Shown here one piece after another: positions 30,846 to 38,707 of a stretch of 49,276 nt of DNA (the stretch's first letter is position 1; each line of letters starts with the position of its first letter). A program made the translations under genes and the position numbers. A model generated the notes under the pieces. The model was not told the origin of the DNA. It saw only the letters and a program-made list of their open reading frames with translations, and did no database searches. The DNA comes from Candidatus Eiseniibacteriota bacterium (GTDB taxonomy: Bacteria; Eisenbacteria; RBG-16-71-46), in contig JADLGX010000071.1 of the NCBI GenBank assembly GCA_020849095.1, positions 1-49,276 of the forward strand, written 5' to 3'.

Positions 30846-31508
30846 TCACTGAGCCGGAAGGGTTCGGATGTACGCGACCACGTCGTGCATGGCCGTGCTG
30901 TCCTCGAGCGTCATCGACATCGCGCGCATCTGCGCCCCGTACATGTCGTCCGGGTGCGTGCCGCGCATGCCGCTGTGAAACTTCTGCAGCTGGAGGTACA
31001 GGTACCAGTCGGCCTGGCCCGCGAGGCGCGGGGAGCCCACCGCCTCCATGCCCTTGCCGTCCGGCCCGTGGCAGGCGATGCACACCGACGTGTAGCGGGC
31101 CTCACCCGCCACCCGGTCGCCCAGCGTGAGCGACGCGGGCTGCGGCACGATCGGCATGCCGGCGACGTACTTGGAGACGGCCTCGAGGTCACCCGCGCGG
31201 TACAGCGAGCGCGCCATCGGGCGCATGCGGTGCCCTTCCATGTCGTCCGCCTGGGCGCCGCGGACGTCCTTCTGGAAGTTCTGCAGCTGCCGCACCAGGT
31301 ACCACTCGGGCAGCCCGGCGATCGAAGGGGCGCGCAGGCGCGCGTTGCCGCCGCCGTTTTCGCCATGGCAGGGCACACAGGTGTTGTACACCAGCTTGCC
31401 CTGGGCCACGCCCGTCTGCGGCGCCGAGCTGCAACCCGCCAGCGCGGCGGCGAGCACGGCCGCGGTGATCAATCCGAAGTAGGCCTTGTTCAGCAATGCA
31501 TCCTCCAT
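30846..31508 (-). CDS. Diheme c4-type cytochrome c lipoprotein
   Basis: 220 residues from ATG 31508, or 216 from a TTG at 31496 that has GGAGG five bases upstream and gives the better signal peptide. Lipobox is ALAGC. Two heme-binding sites, CVPCHGENGGG and CIACHGPDGKG, each head a class I cytochrome domain with matching distal Met regions (HRMRPMARSL and AQMRAMSMTL). The repeated PSIAGLPEWYLVRQLQNFQKDVRG and PRLAGQADWYLYLQLQKFHSGMRG blocks show c4-like internal duplication. It is the first gene of the oxidase structural operon and the probable electron donor to CuA. Confidence 0.92.
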   Translation of the reverse strand: MEDALLNKAYFGLITAAVLAAALAGCSSAPQTGVAQGKLVYNTCVPCHGENGGGNARLRAPSIAGLPEWYLVRQLQNFQKDVRGAQADDMEGHRMRPMARSLYRAGDLEAVSKYVAGMPIVPQPASLTLGDRVAGEARYTSVCIACHGPDGKGMEAVGSPRLAGQADWYLYLQLQKFHSGMRGTHPDDMYGAQMRAMSMTLEDSTAMHDVVAYIRTLPAQ

Positions 31509-31555
31509 GTCCCGGGGTCGCTTCCGGATGAGGAAACGGGGACGGCTATTCCCTG

Positions 31556-31578
31556 CCAGCGGGTGAGAGACCCGCTGG
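31556..31578. other. Hairpin in the leader of the oxidase operon
   Basis: 9-bp perfect stem (31556-31564 with 31570-31578, loop GAGAG) between the predicted promoter and the cytochrome c start. There is no U tract. It could stabilise the 5' end or regulate translation. Confidence 0.4.
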
Positions 31579-31608
31579 AGAGCCTTTCAGCCATCACACG
31601 GACGGCGC

Positions 31609-31637
31609 GTTATACATGATTCGGGGCGGCTTGACCA
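31609..31637 (-). promoter_or_regulatory. Candidate promoter of the oxidase structural operon
   Basis: On the minus strand: TGGTCA (31632-31637), a 17-nt spacer and TATAAC (31609-31614). Predicted start is near 31602, leaving a leader of about 95-105 nt that contains the 31556-31578 hairpin. Confidence 0.5.
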
Positions 31638-31702
31638 CCCCTTAACTATCTCCACACCGCGCCTGTCTCTCGCGGGAGTCCGGATGGAAGGACCGTCCGC
31701 TC

Positions 31703-32605
31703 CTAGGCGGCACGCAGACCGAGGACGGCGTCCACGGTCATGACCAGGAACAGGACGAACAGGTACGCGATGGAATAGCGGAACAGCTGGACGGCGTGAA
31801 CGGTCTCGGGGCGCCGGTACAGGCGCACCGCACCCGCCACGAACAGAGCCCCGAGCACGGCGGCCGCTCCCATGTAGAGCGGGCCGAATCCCGAGAGCGG
31901 CCCGGCCACCAGCGTGAGCGGCACGAGCACGAGCGTGTACAGCAGGATCTGGCGGCGGGTCTCCGGCTCCCCGTGCGTGACCGGCAGCATGGGGATGCCC
32001 GCGCGCATGTAGTCGTCGCGGCGGTAGAGCGAGAGCGCCCAGAAGTGCGGCGGCGTCCACAGGAACACGATCGCCGCGATCAGGATCGCGGGCAGGTCCA
32101 CCCGGCCTGTCACCGCCAGCCACGCGATGATGGGGGCGGACGCTCCTGCCCCGCCGCCGATCACGATGTTCTGCGGCGTGCGGCGCTTGAGCCAGATGGT
32201 GTAGACGACGGCGTAGTAGAAGATGTTGATCATCGCCGCCATGGCCGCGAGCGGATTGCAGGCGACCGTCAGCACCGTCCACGCCAGCCACGTGAGCAGC
32301 CAGCCCAGCGCGGCGGCCGCGGCCGGCGGCAGCTCGCCGGACGGCAGCGGGCGGGTGCGCGTGCGTACCATCATCGCGTCGATGTCGCGATCGAAGTAGT
32401 GGTTGAACGCGGCGGCCGCGGCGGCCGAGAGCGCGATGCCGATGCCGGCCCCCCAGAACACGCGCGCGGGCGGCATGCCCTTGGCCGCGAGCAACGCGGC
32501 GGGCAGCCCGGTGAAGAGCACCAGGAGCACGATGCGGGGCTTGGTCAGCTCGAGCCACGCGCGCAGCGTGCGCGAGCGGGACGGCGCCACGATCGCGACG
32601 CTCAT
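31703..32605 (-). CDS. ctaB: Protoheme IX farnesyltransferase (heme O synthase)
   Basis: 300 residues, UbiA superfamily, about 9 TMs. It attaches a farnesyl group to heme B to give heme O. The first Asp-rich motif is NHYFDRDIDAMMVRTRTRPLPSG; the second region contains YTIWLKRRTPQNIVIGGGAGASAPIIAWLAVTG and WTPPHFWALSLYRRDDYMRAGIPMLPVTHG, both diagnostic of COX10/CtaB. Start at 32605 (MSVAIVAPS) overlaps the end of ctaA by ATGA, so the two are translated together. Confidence 0.95.
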   Translation of the reverse strand: MSVAIVAPSRSRTLRAWLELTKPRIVLLVLFTGLPAALLAAKGMPPARVFWGAGIGIALSAAAAAAFNHYFDRDIDAMMVRTRTRPLPSGELPPAAAAALGWLLTWLAWTVLTVACNPLAAMAAMINIFYYAVVYTIWLKRRTPQNIVIGGGAGASAPIIAWLAVTGRVDLPAILIAAIVFLWTPPHFWALSLYRRDDYMRAGIPMLPVTHGEPETRRQILLYTLVLVPLTLVAGPLSGFGPLYMGAAAVLGALFVAGAVRLYRRPETVHAVQLFRYSIAYLFVLFLVMTVDAVLGLRAA

Positions 32606-33528
32606 CGCGCCACCATGCCGGCCATGCGGGGCGCCTCGGAGGGAATCGCGGCCAGGCGCAGGGTGGCGACCAGCATCACCGCCATGATCGCCGTCGCGTT
32701 GCCCAGATGCAGCGCCGACACCCAGACGGGCACGCCCAGCAGCACGTTGCCCACGCCGATGGCGATCTGCAGGAGCACGAGGCGCCCGGCGAGCCGGCCC
32801 AGGTAGCGCACCGTGGGATCGGGCACGCGCTCGGCGGCGACCGCCGCGGTCACCAGCACGAGCGTGAGGAGGTAGGCGCCGTAGCGGTGCAGCACCTGGA
32901 GCCCGACCAGCCCTTCGAGGCGGGGAAACCACTGCCCGTTGCACGTGGGCCAGTCGGGGCACGCGAGGCTCGCGTGGTGGGTGCTCACCATGCCGCCGAG
33001 CACGGACTGGAACCACACCAGCACGGTCGCCAGCGCGAACAGCTGCGCCACTCCGGCGGGACGCGACTGGGCGGGAGACGGACTGCCCTCGCCGTGGGCG
33101 AGCGCGGCCAGCGTGACGAAAGTGCCGAAGAGCAGCAGCCCCACCGCGAGATGGCCGCTGACCACGGACGGGTCGAGCAGCTTCCACACCGTGAGCGCGC
33201 CGAGCAGCGCCTGCGAGAAGTACAGCGCCACGCCCAGCGCGGTGAGTCCGCCGTAGCGCGCGCGCGTCTCGCGGTGGCGCACCACCACGGCCACGGTGAC
33301 CGCCAGCAGGATCCCCACGAACAGCGCGATCAGGCGGTGAAACCACTCCATGAAGATGTTGAACTGCATGGGGGGAATCAGCTGCCCATGGCAGAGCGGC
33401 CAGTCGGGGCAGGACAGGCCCGAGCCCGTCGTGCGCACGATGGAGCCCACGACGATCAGCACGAACATGAGAGAGGCGGTGACGGTGGCGACTCGCGCGA
33501 CCACAAGGTGCGCGCGCGGGGACGGCAT
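32602..33528 (-). CDS. ctaA: Heme A synthase (COX15/CtaA family)
   Basis: 308 residues, eight TMs in two four-helix halves. It oxidises the C8 methyl of heme O to give heme A. Each half has the characteristic Cys-pair motif: SCPDWPLCHGQLIPP and ACPDWPTCNGQWFP. Heme-ligand His residues are in EWFHRLIA, SGHLAVG, THH and LHRYGAY/LHLGNA. The CPDWP.C pairs mark the type that also occurs in Bacillus. Together with ctaB it supplies heme A to the downstream oxidase. Confidence 0.94.
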   Translation of the reverse strand: MPSPRAHLVVARVATVTASLMFVLIVVGSIVRTTGSGLSCPDWPLCHGQLIPPMQFNIFMEWFHRLIALFVGILLAVTVAVVVRHRETRARYGGLTALGVALYFSQALLGALTVWKLLDPSVVSGHLAVGLLLFGTFVTLAALAHGEGSPSPAQSRPAGVAQLFALATVLVWFQSVLGGMVSTHHASLACPDWPTCNGQWFPRLEGLVGLQVLHRYGAYLLTLVLVTAAVAAERVPDPTVRYLGRLAGRLVLLQIAIGVGNVLLGVPVWVSALHLGNATAIMAVMLVATLRLAAIPSEAPRMAGMVAR

Positions 33529-33619
33529 GCGAAGCCCTCGGAATGGATCGAAGTGTTTCGGCTTGCCGGGAACCGGGCTGCGGCGGAGGCCACGCTCGCG
33601 TGGGGTCCCGAAACGACTG

Positions 33620-33643
33620 CGCGACCCGGGTGCAGGGGTCGCG
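33620..33643. other. Hairpin in the ctaA upstream region
   Basis: 8-bp perfect stem (33620-33627 with 33636-33643, 8-nt loop). On the minus strand a TGCTAGTTT extended -10-like sequence lies about 10-20 bp further upstream (33654-33662), so the hairpin would fall in the 5' leader of ctaA. Assignment of the promoter is tentative. Confidence 0.35.
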
Positions 33644-33743
33644 ACGCGGGCGAAAAACTAGCACAGCCCGGCGTCCGTGAACGACCGATTTTCACGGCGG
33701 CGCTCGTCAAGAATCACGGGCCTGCCGGAGTGTCAGGACGCGC

Positions 33744-35576
33744 TCAGGGAATGACGCGGACGTCGCCGATCGGGGCCGGAGGAGTGACGTCCGTGGACGT
33801 GGAGAGCAGGAACAGCGCGTCGTTCGGCCGCACCGACACGGTGCTCGACAGCGACCCGTCGTTCACCGCGAGGTCCACGGTCCCGAGAATGCGCCGCCAG
33901 CTCGACCCCATGGGCACCTGCTGCAGGGCGTCGCTCGGGTTCACGAGCACGGCGCCGTGCTGGAAGTCGCGCCTCCAGAGGTTCGTGGCCCCCTGCTGGA
34001 AGTGCACGTCGTCGAACCACACGTCCCCGGCCTGCGTTCCCAGGAAGAACGCCAGAGCGGCCGTGGCCGACTGCGTCGGCTGGAGAATCACCTGGTAATG
34101 CGTCCACTCCGTGCCCAGCGTGACGTTGCGCGTGGCGGCGGCGCCGCCACCGGGCATGGTCGCCGTGATCGGCACCACGCGGGGGGACGAGGCGCGCGCC
34201 CAGAACGTGACCGAGTAGCTCACCCCCACCGAGACCGGGATGAACGTCGTGCTCGTGAGGTTGACGTGCCAGCCCACCGTGCTCGGCGTCGTGATCGAGA
34301 CGCGCGCCGAAGCGCGCCCCAGCGCGGACGTGGTGGTGTCGCGCGTGAGCGTCGCGACGGCCGGGGCGAAGTGCCCGAACGTCCAGCCGGTCGTCGCGCT
34401 CTGCTCGAAGTCGGGGTTCGACACGGCGTCGGGGTTCGTTCCGGCCCAGATCATCTGGTACGGCGCGCCCAGCGGTTCGCCGAGCCAGCCCGTGTGCGCG
34501 AGACTCGCGGAAGCCCGGCCCGAGGCGCGGTCCACGGCGTACTCGTCGTACCACCACGAGTGATAGGGGCCGGACTGCACGCGCCGGTCCGACGGGCCGA
34601 ACACCCCGAAGCCGCTCGCCAGCGCGGCCGTGCCGAGCCCGTAGCGCACCCGGCGCGCGTTCTCGGCGGAGTACTGCGCGCCGTCGCCGCCCAGCAGCGC
34701 GCTGAAGATCCAGTTGTGCACGGGCTGCACGAAGTTCGCCTCGTCCGCGAAGTAGCCGTGCGGCTCCGAGAGCACGTTGTCGTACCAGGTGCCGCCGTTC
34801 TGGAACGGGAAGTTCTCGCGCATCCAGCCGTTGAAGACGGACTGGTGGGCGCTGCCCGCGCAGTTGCCCGCCAGGATCACCGACGGTCCCGAGAGCCGCC
34901 GCAGCCGGTTGGCGAGGGTGTCCGATCCGGCCTGCCACGCGGACTCGAACTGGGCCAGCGACGCGTATCCGGCCCGGGCGTAGTCGATCTGCTGCGAACC
35001 GTCCTGCGTCCACGACATGGTGTAGCAGTACACGTCGAAGAAGATGCCGTCCCATTCGCCGGTGCGCACGATGACGTCGTACATCAGGTCGGCGAGGCCC
35101 TCGGCCACGATGAACCGCCCCTGTGCGTCGCGCCGCGCCAGGTTGACGTTCGCGCCCGGGTACTCCCCGCCGCCGAGGCGGTTGTACAGGAAGCCGTCGA
35201 GATCGCGGACGAGCCGGCGGTAGCGGGTCGGGTAGTGGTTCAGGGAGTCCGCGTCGGCCGCCGGCCAGATGTCGTGGCCGAGCACGTACGCGAGGATCTT
35301 GATGTCGGGGTTGCGCGCGCGCAGCGCGGCGGCGATGTCCGGCCGGTAGGGCGCCAGCGGATTCACGTCGAGGATCACCTCGTCGTACCGGGCCACCTGG
35401 GCGATCGCCGTGGTGTCGAGGTTGCCGCTGCCGTCCACGAACGGCACGCCCGCTCCGGTCACCGAGCCGTACAGCCCGAGCCGGGGGTAGCCGGCGGCCG
35501 CGGCGGGATGGGCATCCGCGCCGCTCAGCAGGGCGGCCGCAACCGCCCACAGGGTCAGAAGTCGACGAGGATTCAT
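33744..35576 (-). CDS. Secreted GHL15-like putative glycosyl hydrolase with C-terminal carbohydrate-binding-like domain
   Basis: 610 residues. A signal peptide (1-28, ends AAAA) is followed by a (beta/alpha)8-like domain (about 30-390): YPRLGLYGSVTG, YDEVILDVNPLAPYRPDIAAALRARNPDIKILAYVLGHDIW, SLNHYPTRYRRLV, EWDGIFFDVYCYTM and VILAGNCAG. The Asp residues in DVNP and FFDV are catalytic candidates. A jelly-roll CBM4/9-like domain follows (about 400-545: NPDFEQSATTGWTF, YSVTFWARASS, DVWFDDVHFQQG) and then a Pro-kinase-like beta tail. Start at 35576 has GGGGAG upstream. Paralogous to the next gene upstream. Substrate unknown. Confidence 0.72.
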   Translation of the reverse strand: MNPRRLLTLWAVAAALLSGADAHPAAAAGYPRLGLYGSVTGAGVPFVDGSGNLDTTAIAQVARYDEVILDVNPLAPYRPDIAAALRARNPDIKILAYVLGHDIWPAADADSLNHYPTRYRRLVRDLDGFLYNRLGGGEYPGANVNLARRDAQGRFIVAEGLADLMYDVIVRTGEWDGIFFDVYCYTMSWTQDGSQQIDYARAGYASLAQFESAWQAGSDTLANRLRRLSGPSVILAGNCAGSAHQSVFNGWMRENFPFQNGGTWYDNVLSEPHGYFADEANFVQPVHNWIFSALLGGDGAQYSAENARRVRYGLGTAALASGFGVFGPSDRRVQSGPYHSWWYDEYAVDRASGRASASLAHTGWLGEPLGAPYQMIWAGTNPDAVSNPDFEQSATTGWTFGHFAPAVATLTRDTTTSALGRASARVSITTPSTVGWHVNLTSTTFIPVSVGVSYSVTFWARASSPRVVPITATMPGGGAAATRNVTLGTEWTHYQVILQPTQSATAALAFFLGTQAGDVWFDDVHFQQGATNLWRRDFQHGAVLVNPSDALQQVPMGSSWRRILGTVDLAVNDGSLSSTVSVRPNDALFLLSTSTDVTPPAPIGDVRVIP

Positions 35577-35639
35577 GGCGAACTCCCCGGCGGTATCGGC
35601 CCGAAACGACCGCCACTTGAGGCACCCGGCCGGAAGCGC

Positions 35640-35676
35640 GCACGGCCGCCGGCGCAAGGGGCGCGGGCGGCCGTGC
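35640..35676. repeat. Inverted repeat between the two GHL15-like genes
   Basis: 11-bp perfect arms (35640-35650 and 35666-35676) with a 15-nt loop, 15 bp after the upstream paralogue's stop. No U tract in the minus direction; probably a weak terminator or transcript-processing hairpin. Confidence 0.45.
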
Positions 35677-35691
35677 TGTTCCGAAAGCCGG

Positions 35692-37545
35692 TCAGGGGCG
35701 AATGCTGACCTGGCGCAGGTCCGTCACCTGGGCCGGCGGGGTGATGTCGTCCCCCAGCAGGAAGAGCGCGGAGGCGATCGGCAGGTACTGGACGGCACTG
35801 ACCGAGCCGTCGTTCACGATCGGGTCGGTTGCCCCGAGAATCCGGCGGTAGGGCCGCTCCAGCGTCACGGTCGCGTCGCTCGTTTCGGAGGGGTTCACGA
35901 GCACGGTGCCGTTCTGGAAGTCGCGCCGATAGACCGTGGACTCGCCCTGCTGCAGGTGCACGTTGTCGAACCACGTGGCCCCCGCCGTCTTGGCGAGATA
36001 GAACTGGAGATTCGTATTGCCTGAGTGGCTCATCGTGTTGAAGGGCACCTGGTAGGAGCGCCAGACCTCGTCCACCCACACGAGACGGGTGTCCCACGGC
36101 CCCTGCCCCGGCGTCCCGATGACCACGGGGATTTCGCGGGGAGGCGAGGCCTTGGCCCAGAAGGACACGGAATAGAGCGTGTTGGGATCCAGGCTCATCG
36201 CGATCGGAGTGCTGTAGTTGACCTTCCACTCGACCGGGTTCGCGGTGGGAACCGTGATGCGCGACGAAGAGCGCCCGTGGCCGGCCGTCGTGGTGTCCCG
36301 CGCGATGGACGCCGGGATCATGCCGCCGAAGCTCCAGTTCTGGGTCACGCTCGTCTCGAAGTCCCAGTTCACGATGCCGTCCGGCACTTCGGGCTTCACC
36401 CACACCACCTGGTACATGTCCGAGAGCGGCTGGCCCAGCCAGCCGATGCCCTCGCGGGCCGTGGTCGTCATGCCGGTCTGGAGGTCCACGCCGTACTCGT
36501 CGAACCACCAGTTCCACCAGTCCGAGTGATAGGCGTCACGATCCTGCCCGCCGAACACGCCGAAGCCGTCGCCCAGCGTCGCGCTGCCCAGCCCCCAGCG
36601 GGCGAGCCGCTGGTTGAGAGGCGACGTCCAGTCGGTGCCGATGTTGAAGGTGAAGATGTAGTTGTGGCGCGGCTCGAGGAAGTTGGCCTCGTCCGTCATG
36701 TAGCCGCCCGGGCGCCAGAACATGTTCGTGTACCACGTGCCGCCGGTCTCGAACGGGAAGCCCTCGCGCATCCAGCCGTTGAACGTGGAGTACTTGGTCC
36801 CGAGCGCGCAGTTTCCGACCAGGATGTAGTCCGGCCCGCCCCAGTTGCGCATGAGCGCGGCGATCGTGTCCGTGGCGGCGTGCCAGCTGTTGTTGAAGTC
36901 GGTGCGGTTCGTGTACCCGGCCTCGGCGAGATTGATGGACTCGCCGTGCACTTCGGACCAGTACATGTCGTCGCAGAGGATGTCGAAGAACAGGCCGTCC
37001 CAAATGCCCGAGTCGATCGCCACGTCCTTCCAGAGCAGGGCGAGAGAATCGGCGATCACCAGACGGCCGTTCGGGTCCCGCTTGGCCAGGTTGACGTTGC
37101 CGGCGTAGTACTTGTTGTTCCGCTGGTTGTAGAGCCAGCCGTTGTTGTGGTCGAGGATGCGCCGATAGCGGGTCGGGTAGTGATTGAGCGAGTCGAAGTC
37201 GTTCGGATCCCACATGTGATGCCCGACCACGTAGGCCAGCATCTTCGCGTCCGGATTCCTCGCGCGCAGCGCAGAGAGCACGTCGGGGCGGTAGGGATAG
37301 ATCGGATTCACGTCGAGGATGATCTCCTCGAAGCGCGCGACCTTGTCGAGAATGGCCGTGTCGAGGTTCGTGTCGATCGGAAAGTTGTAGAACGGAAATC
37401 CGTTGCCGCGGATGGATCCGTAGTAGGCCAGCCGGGGATAGCCGTGCGGCGCGACGGGACCTGCTGCCGTCGCTGCCGTCACGATGAGCGCGCTGATCAC
37501 GCCCAAGGCCGCCAATACCCGGCCGAATCGCTCGGTGAGTCTCAC
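35692..37545 (-). CDS. Secreted GHL15-like putative glycosyl hydrolase (paralogue 2)
   Basis: 617 residues with the same architecture as its downstream neighbour: signal peptide (ends ATAAGPVA), then YPRLAYYGSIRG, FEEIILDVNPIYPYRPDVLSALRARNPDAKMLAYVVGHHMW, SLNHYPTRYRRIL, IWDGLFFDILCDDMYW and ILVGNCALG. The C-terminal CBM4/9-like domain carries NWDFETSVTQNWSFGG, YSVSFWAKASPP and ATWFDNVHLQQGES. The two share motif order and spacing throughout, indicating a tandem duplication. The GTG at 37545 has AGGAG 8 nt upstream; a long extension further upstream is not coding. DVNP/FFD acids are conserved in both copies. Confidence 0.72.
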   Translation of the reverse strand: MRLTERFGRVLAALGVISALIVTAATAAGPVAPHGYPRLAYYGSIRGNGFPFYNFPIDTNLDTAILDKVARFEEIILDVNPIYPYRPDVLSALRARNPDAKMLAYVVGHHMWDPNDFDSLNHYPTRYRRILDHNNGWLYNQRNNKYYAGNVNLAKRDPNGRLVIADSLALLWKDVAIDSGIWDGLFFDILCDDMYWSEVHGESINLAEAGYTNRTDFNNSWHAATDTIAALMRNWGGPDYILVGNCALGTKYSTFNGWMREGFPFETGGTWYTNMFWRPGGYMTDEANFLEPRHNYIFTFNIGTDWTSPLNQRLARWGLGSATLGDGFGVFGGQDRDAYHSDWWNWWFDEYGVDLQTGMTTTAREGIGWLGQPLSDMYQVVWVKPEVPDGIVNWDFETSVTQNWSFGGMIPASIARDTTTAGHGRSSSRITVPTANPVEWKVNYSTPIAMSLDPNTLYSVSFWAKASPPREIPVVIGTPGQGPWDTRLVWVDEVWRSYQVPFNTMSHSGNTNLQFYLAKTAGATWFDNVHLQQGESTVYRRDFQNGTVLVNPSETSDATVTLERPYRRILGATDPIVNDGSVSAVQYLPIASALFLLGDDITPPAQVTDLRQVSIRP

Positions 37546-37570
37546 TGGGGAACTCCTGTCTCGCGGTTGC

Positions 37571-37592
37571 GCCCCGGTGTCGAGACCGGGGC
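37571..37592 (-). other. Leader hairpin of the GHL15-like pair
   Basis: 7-bp stem (GCCCCGGT ... ACCGGGGC region) with a 6-nt loop between the predicted minus-strand promoter and the GTG start. Likely part of the 5' leader; no U tract. Confidence 0.35.
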
Positions 37593-37612
37593 GGCCAAGT
37601 AAGGTGCGGCAG

Positions 37613-37620
37613 AGTATAGT
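37613..37620. promoter_or_regulatory. Overlapping divergent -10 elements
   Basis: AGTATAGT reads as TATAGT on the plus strand (37615-37620, for the squalene/phytoene synthase) and TATACT on the minus strand (37613-37618, for the GHL15-like pair). -35 elements are weak on both sides. The two transcription units probably compete for polymerase. Confidence 0.5.
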
Positions 37621-37657
37621 GAAGCCGACCTGCGACCGGAAAGGGTGAACCTCACGG

Positions 37658-38704
37658 ATGCCCCCTGAAACCAGCGCGCGCGAGGCCCGGGAGTTCTGCC
37701 GTTGGGTGCTTCCGCGCGTTTCGCGCACTTTCGCCATCAACATCGAGTGGCTCGACCCCGGTATGCGGGAATCCGTGCGAACGGCCTACCTGCTCTGCCG
37801 GGCCGCGGACGCTCTCGAGGACTCCTGGCCCGACAGTCCGTCAGGCATCCGGGCGCGTTTTCACGAGTTTCTCGCGGCGCTCGACGGCGATGCGGCGGCG
37901 GCGGCCCGGCTGGCTGAGGGCGCCCGCGCGCGGGCTGACGGCGCCGAGGACCTGGGCCTGCTCGCCCATCTGCCCCTACTCCTGGGAAACCTCGCCACCC
38001 TCTCCTGCGCCGACCAGGCCATCCTGCGCCGCGGGGTCCGCGTCATGTCGGAAGGCATGAGCCGCTACGCCTCGCGTGCCGCCGAGCGCGGGGACGCGGC
38101 CAGCTACCTCGACGACGCCGCGGAGTTGCGGGACTACTGCTTCGTCGTGGCCGGCTGCGTGGGCGTCCTGCTCACCAAACTGATCCACGCCCGGCGCACC
38201 GGCGAGCCCGAGGAAATCCGCCGCCGCCGGCTCGAGCTCGCGCCGCGCGTGGGCGAGGCGCTGCAGCTCACCAACATCCTGCTCGACTGGCCCGCCGACG
38301 TGCGGCGCGGCCGCAGCTATCTGCCGGCCAGCTGGCTCACCGAGCATGGACTGACGGTGGCGGACCTCTCCCGCCCGGACCGCCCGCAGCTGCGCGCGCT
38401 GGCGCTTCGCCTGGAATCGCTCGCGCACGCGGCGCTCGACGAGGTCGCGGACTACATGGACACGATCCCGCGCCGCCAGCTGCGCTACCGGCTCTTCTGC
38501 CTGTGGCCGGCCCTGTGGGCGCGCGCCTCGCTGCGGCTCGTGCACGGCGCGCCGGAGTTTCCCGCGGCGGCGACCCGGCCCAAGCTCTCGCGCCGGCAAC
38601 TGTGGAACCGCGCCGCGGGCTCGCTGCCCGTGGTGTTCAGCCATCGCGGCGTGCGCGCGATGCTCGCCCAGGACGCGCCGCGGCCCGCGCGCCGGGCAGA
38701 CTAA
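37658..38704 (+). CDS. Squalene/phytoene synthase family protein
   Basis: 348 residues, all-alpha trans-isoprenyl diphosphate synthase head-to-head type. First Asp-rich motif is AADALEDSW (DxxED); the second region is LTNILLDWPADVRRGRSYLP, matching the family 'NILrDi.eD...gR.YlP' with Trp/Pro variation. VSRTFAINIEWL near the N-terminus fits the 'SrtF...i..L' pattern of squalene synthases. It condenses two prenyl diphosphates (farnesyl for squalene, geranylgeranyl for phytoene). No carotenoid or hopanoid genes are adjacent, so the product cannot be decided, though the sequence leans to squalene synthase. AAGGGTG lies about 11 nt before the ATG. Confidence 0.88.
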   Translation: MPPETSAREAREFCRWVLPRVSRTFAINIEWLDPGMRESVRTAYLLCRAADALEDSWPDSPSGIRARFHEFLAALDGDAAAAARLAEGARARADGAEDLGLLAHLPLLLGNLATLSCADQAILRRGVRVMSEGMSRYASRAAERGDAASYLDDAAELRDYCFVVAGCVGVLLTKLIHARRTGEPEEIRRRRLELAPRVGEALQLTNILLDWPADVRRGRSYLPASWLTEHGLTVADLSRPDRPQLRALALRLESLAHAALDEVADYMDTIPRRQLRYRLFCLWPALWARASLRLVHGAPEFPAAATRPKLSRRQLWNRAAGSLPVVFSHRGVRAMLAQDAPRPARRAD

Positions 38705-38707
38705 AGC

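Noticed and set aside
31493-31507. Minus-strand TGG-N8-TTGC before the diheme cytochrome
   Set aside because: It consists of the Shine-Dalgarno and start codon of that gene; a promoter start there would lie inside the coding region.
37645-37668. GTG-initiated 7-codon ORF ending Pro-UGA over the squalene/phytoene synthase start
   Set aside because: Its GTG lies 24 nt after the -10 rather than 7-8, it lacks a distinct Shine-Dalgarno and such short frames are expected by chance; not grouped with the two leaderless leaders.
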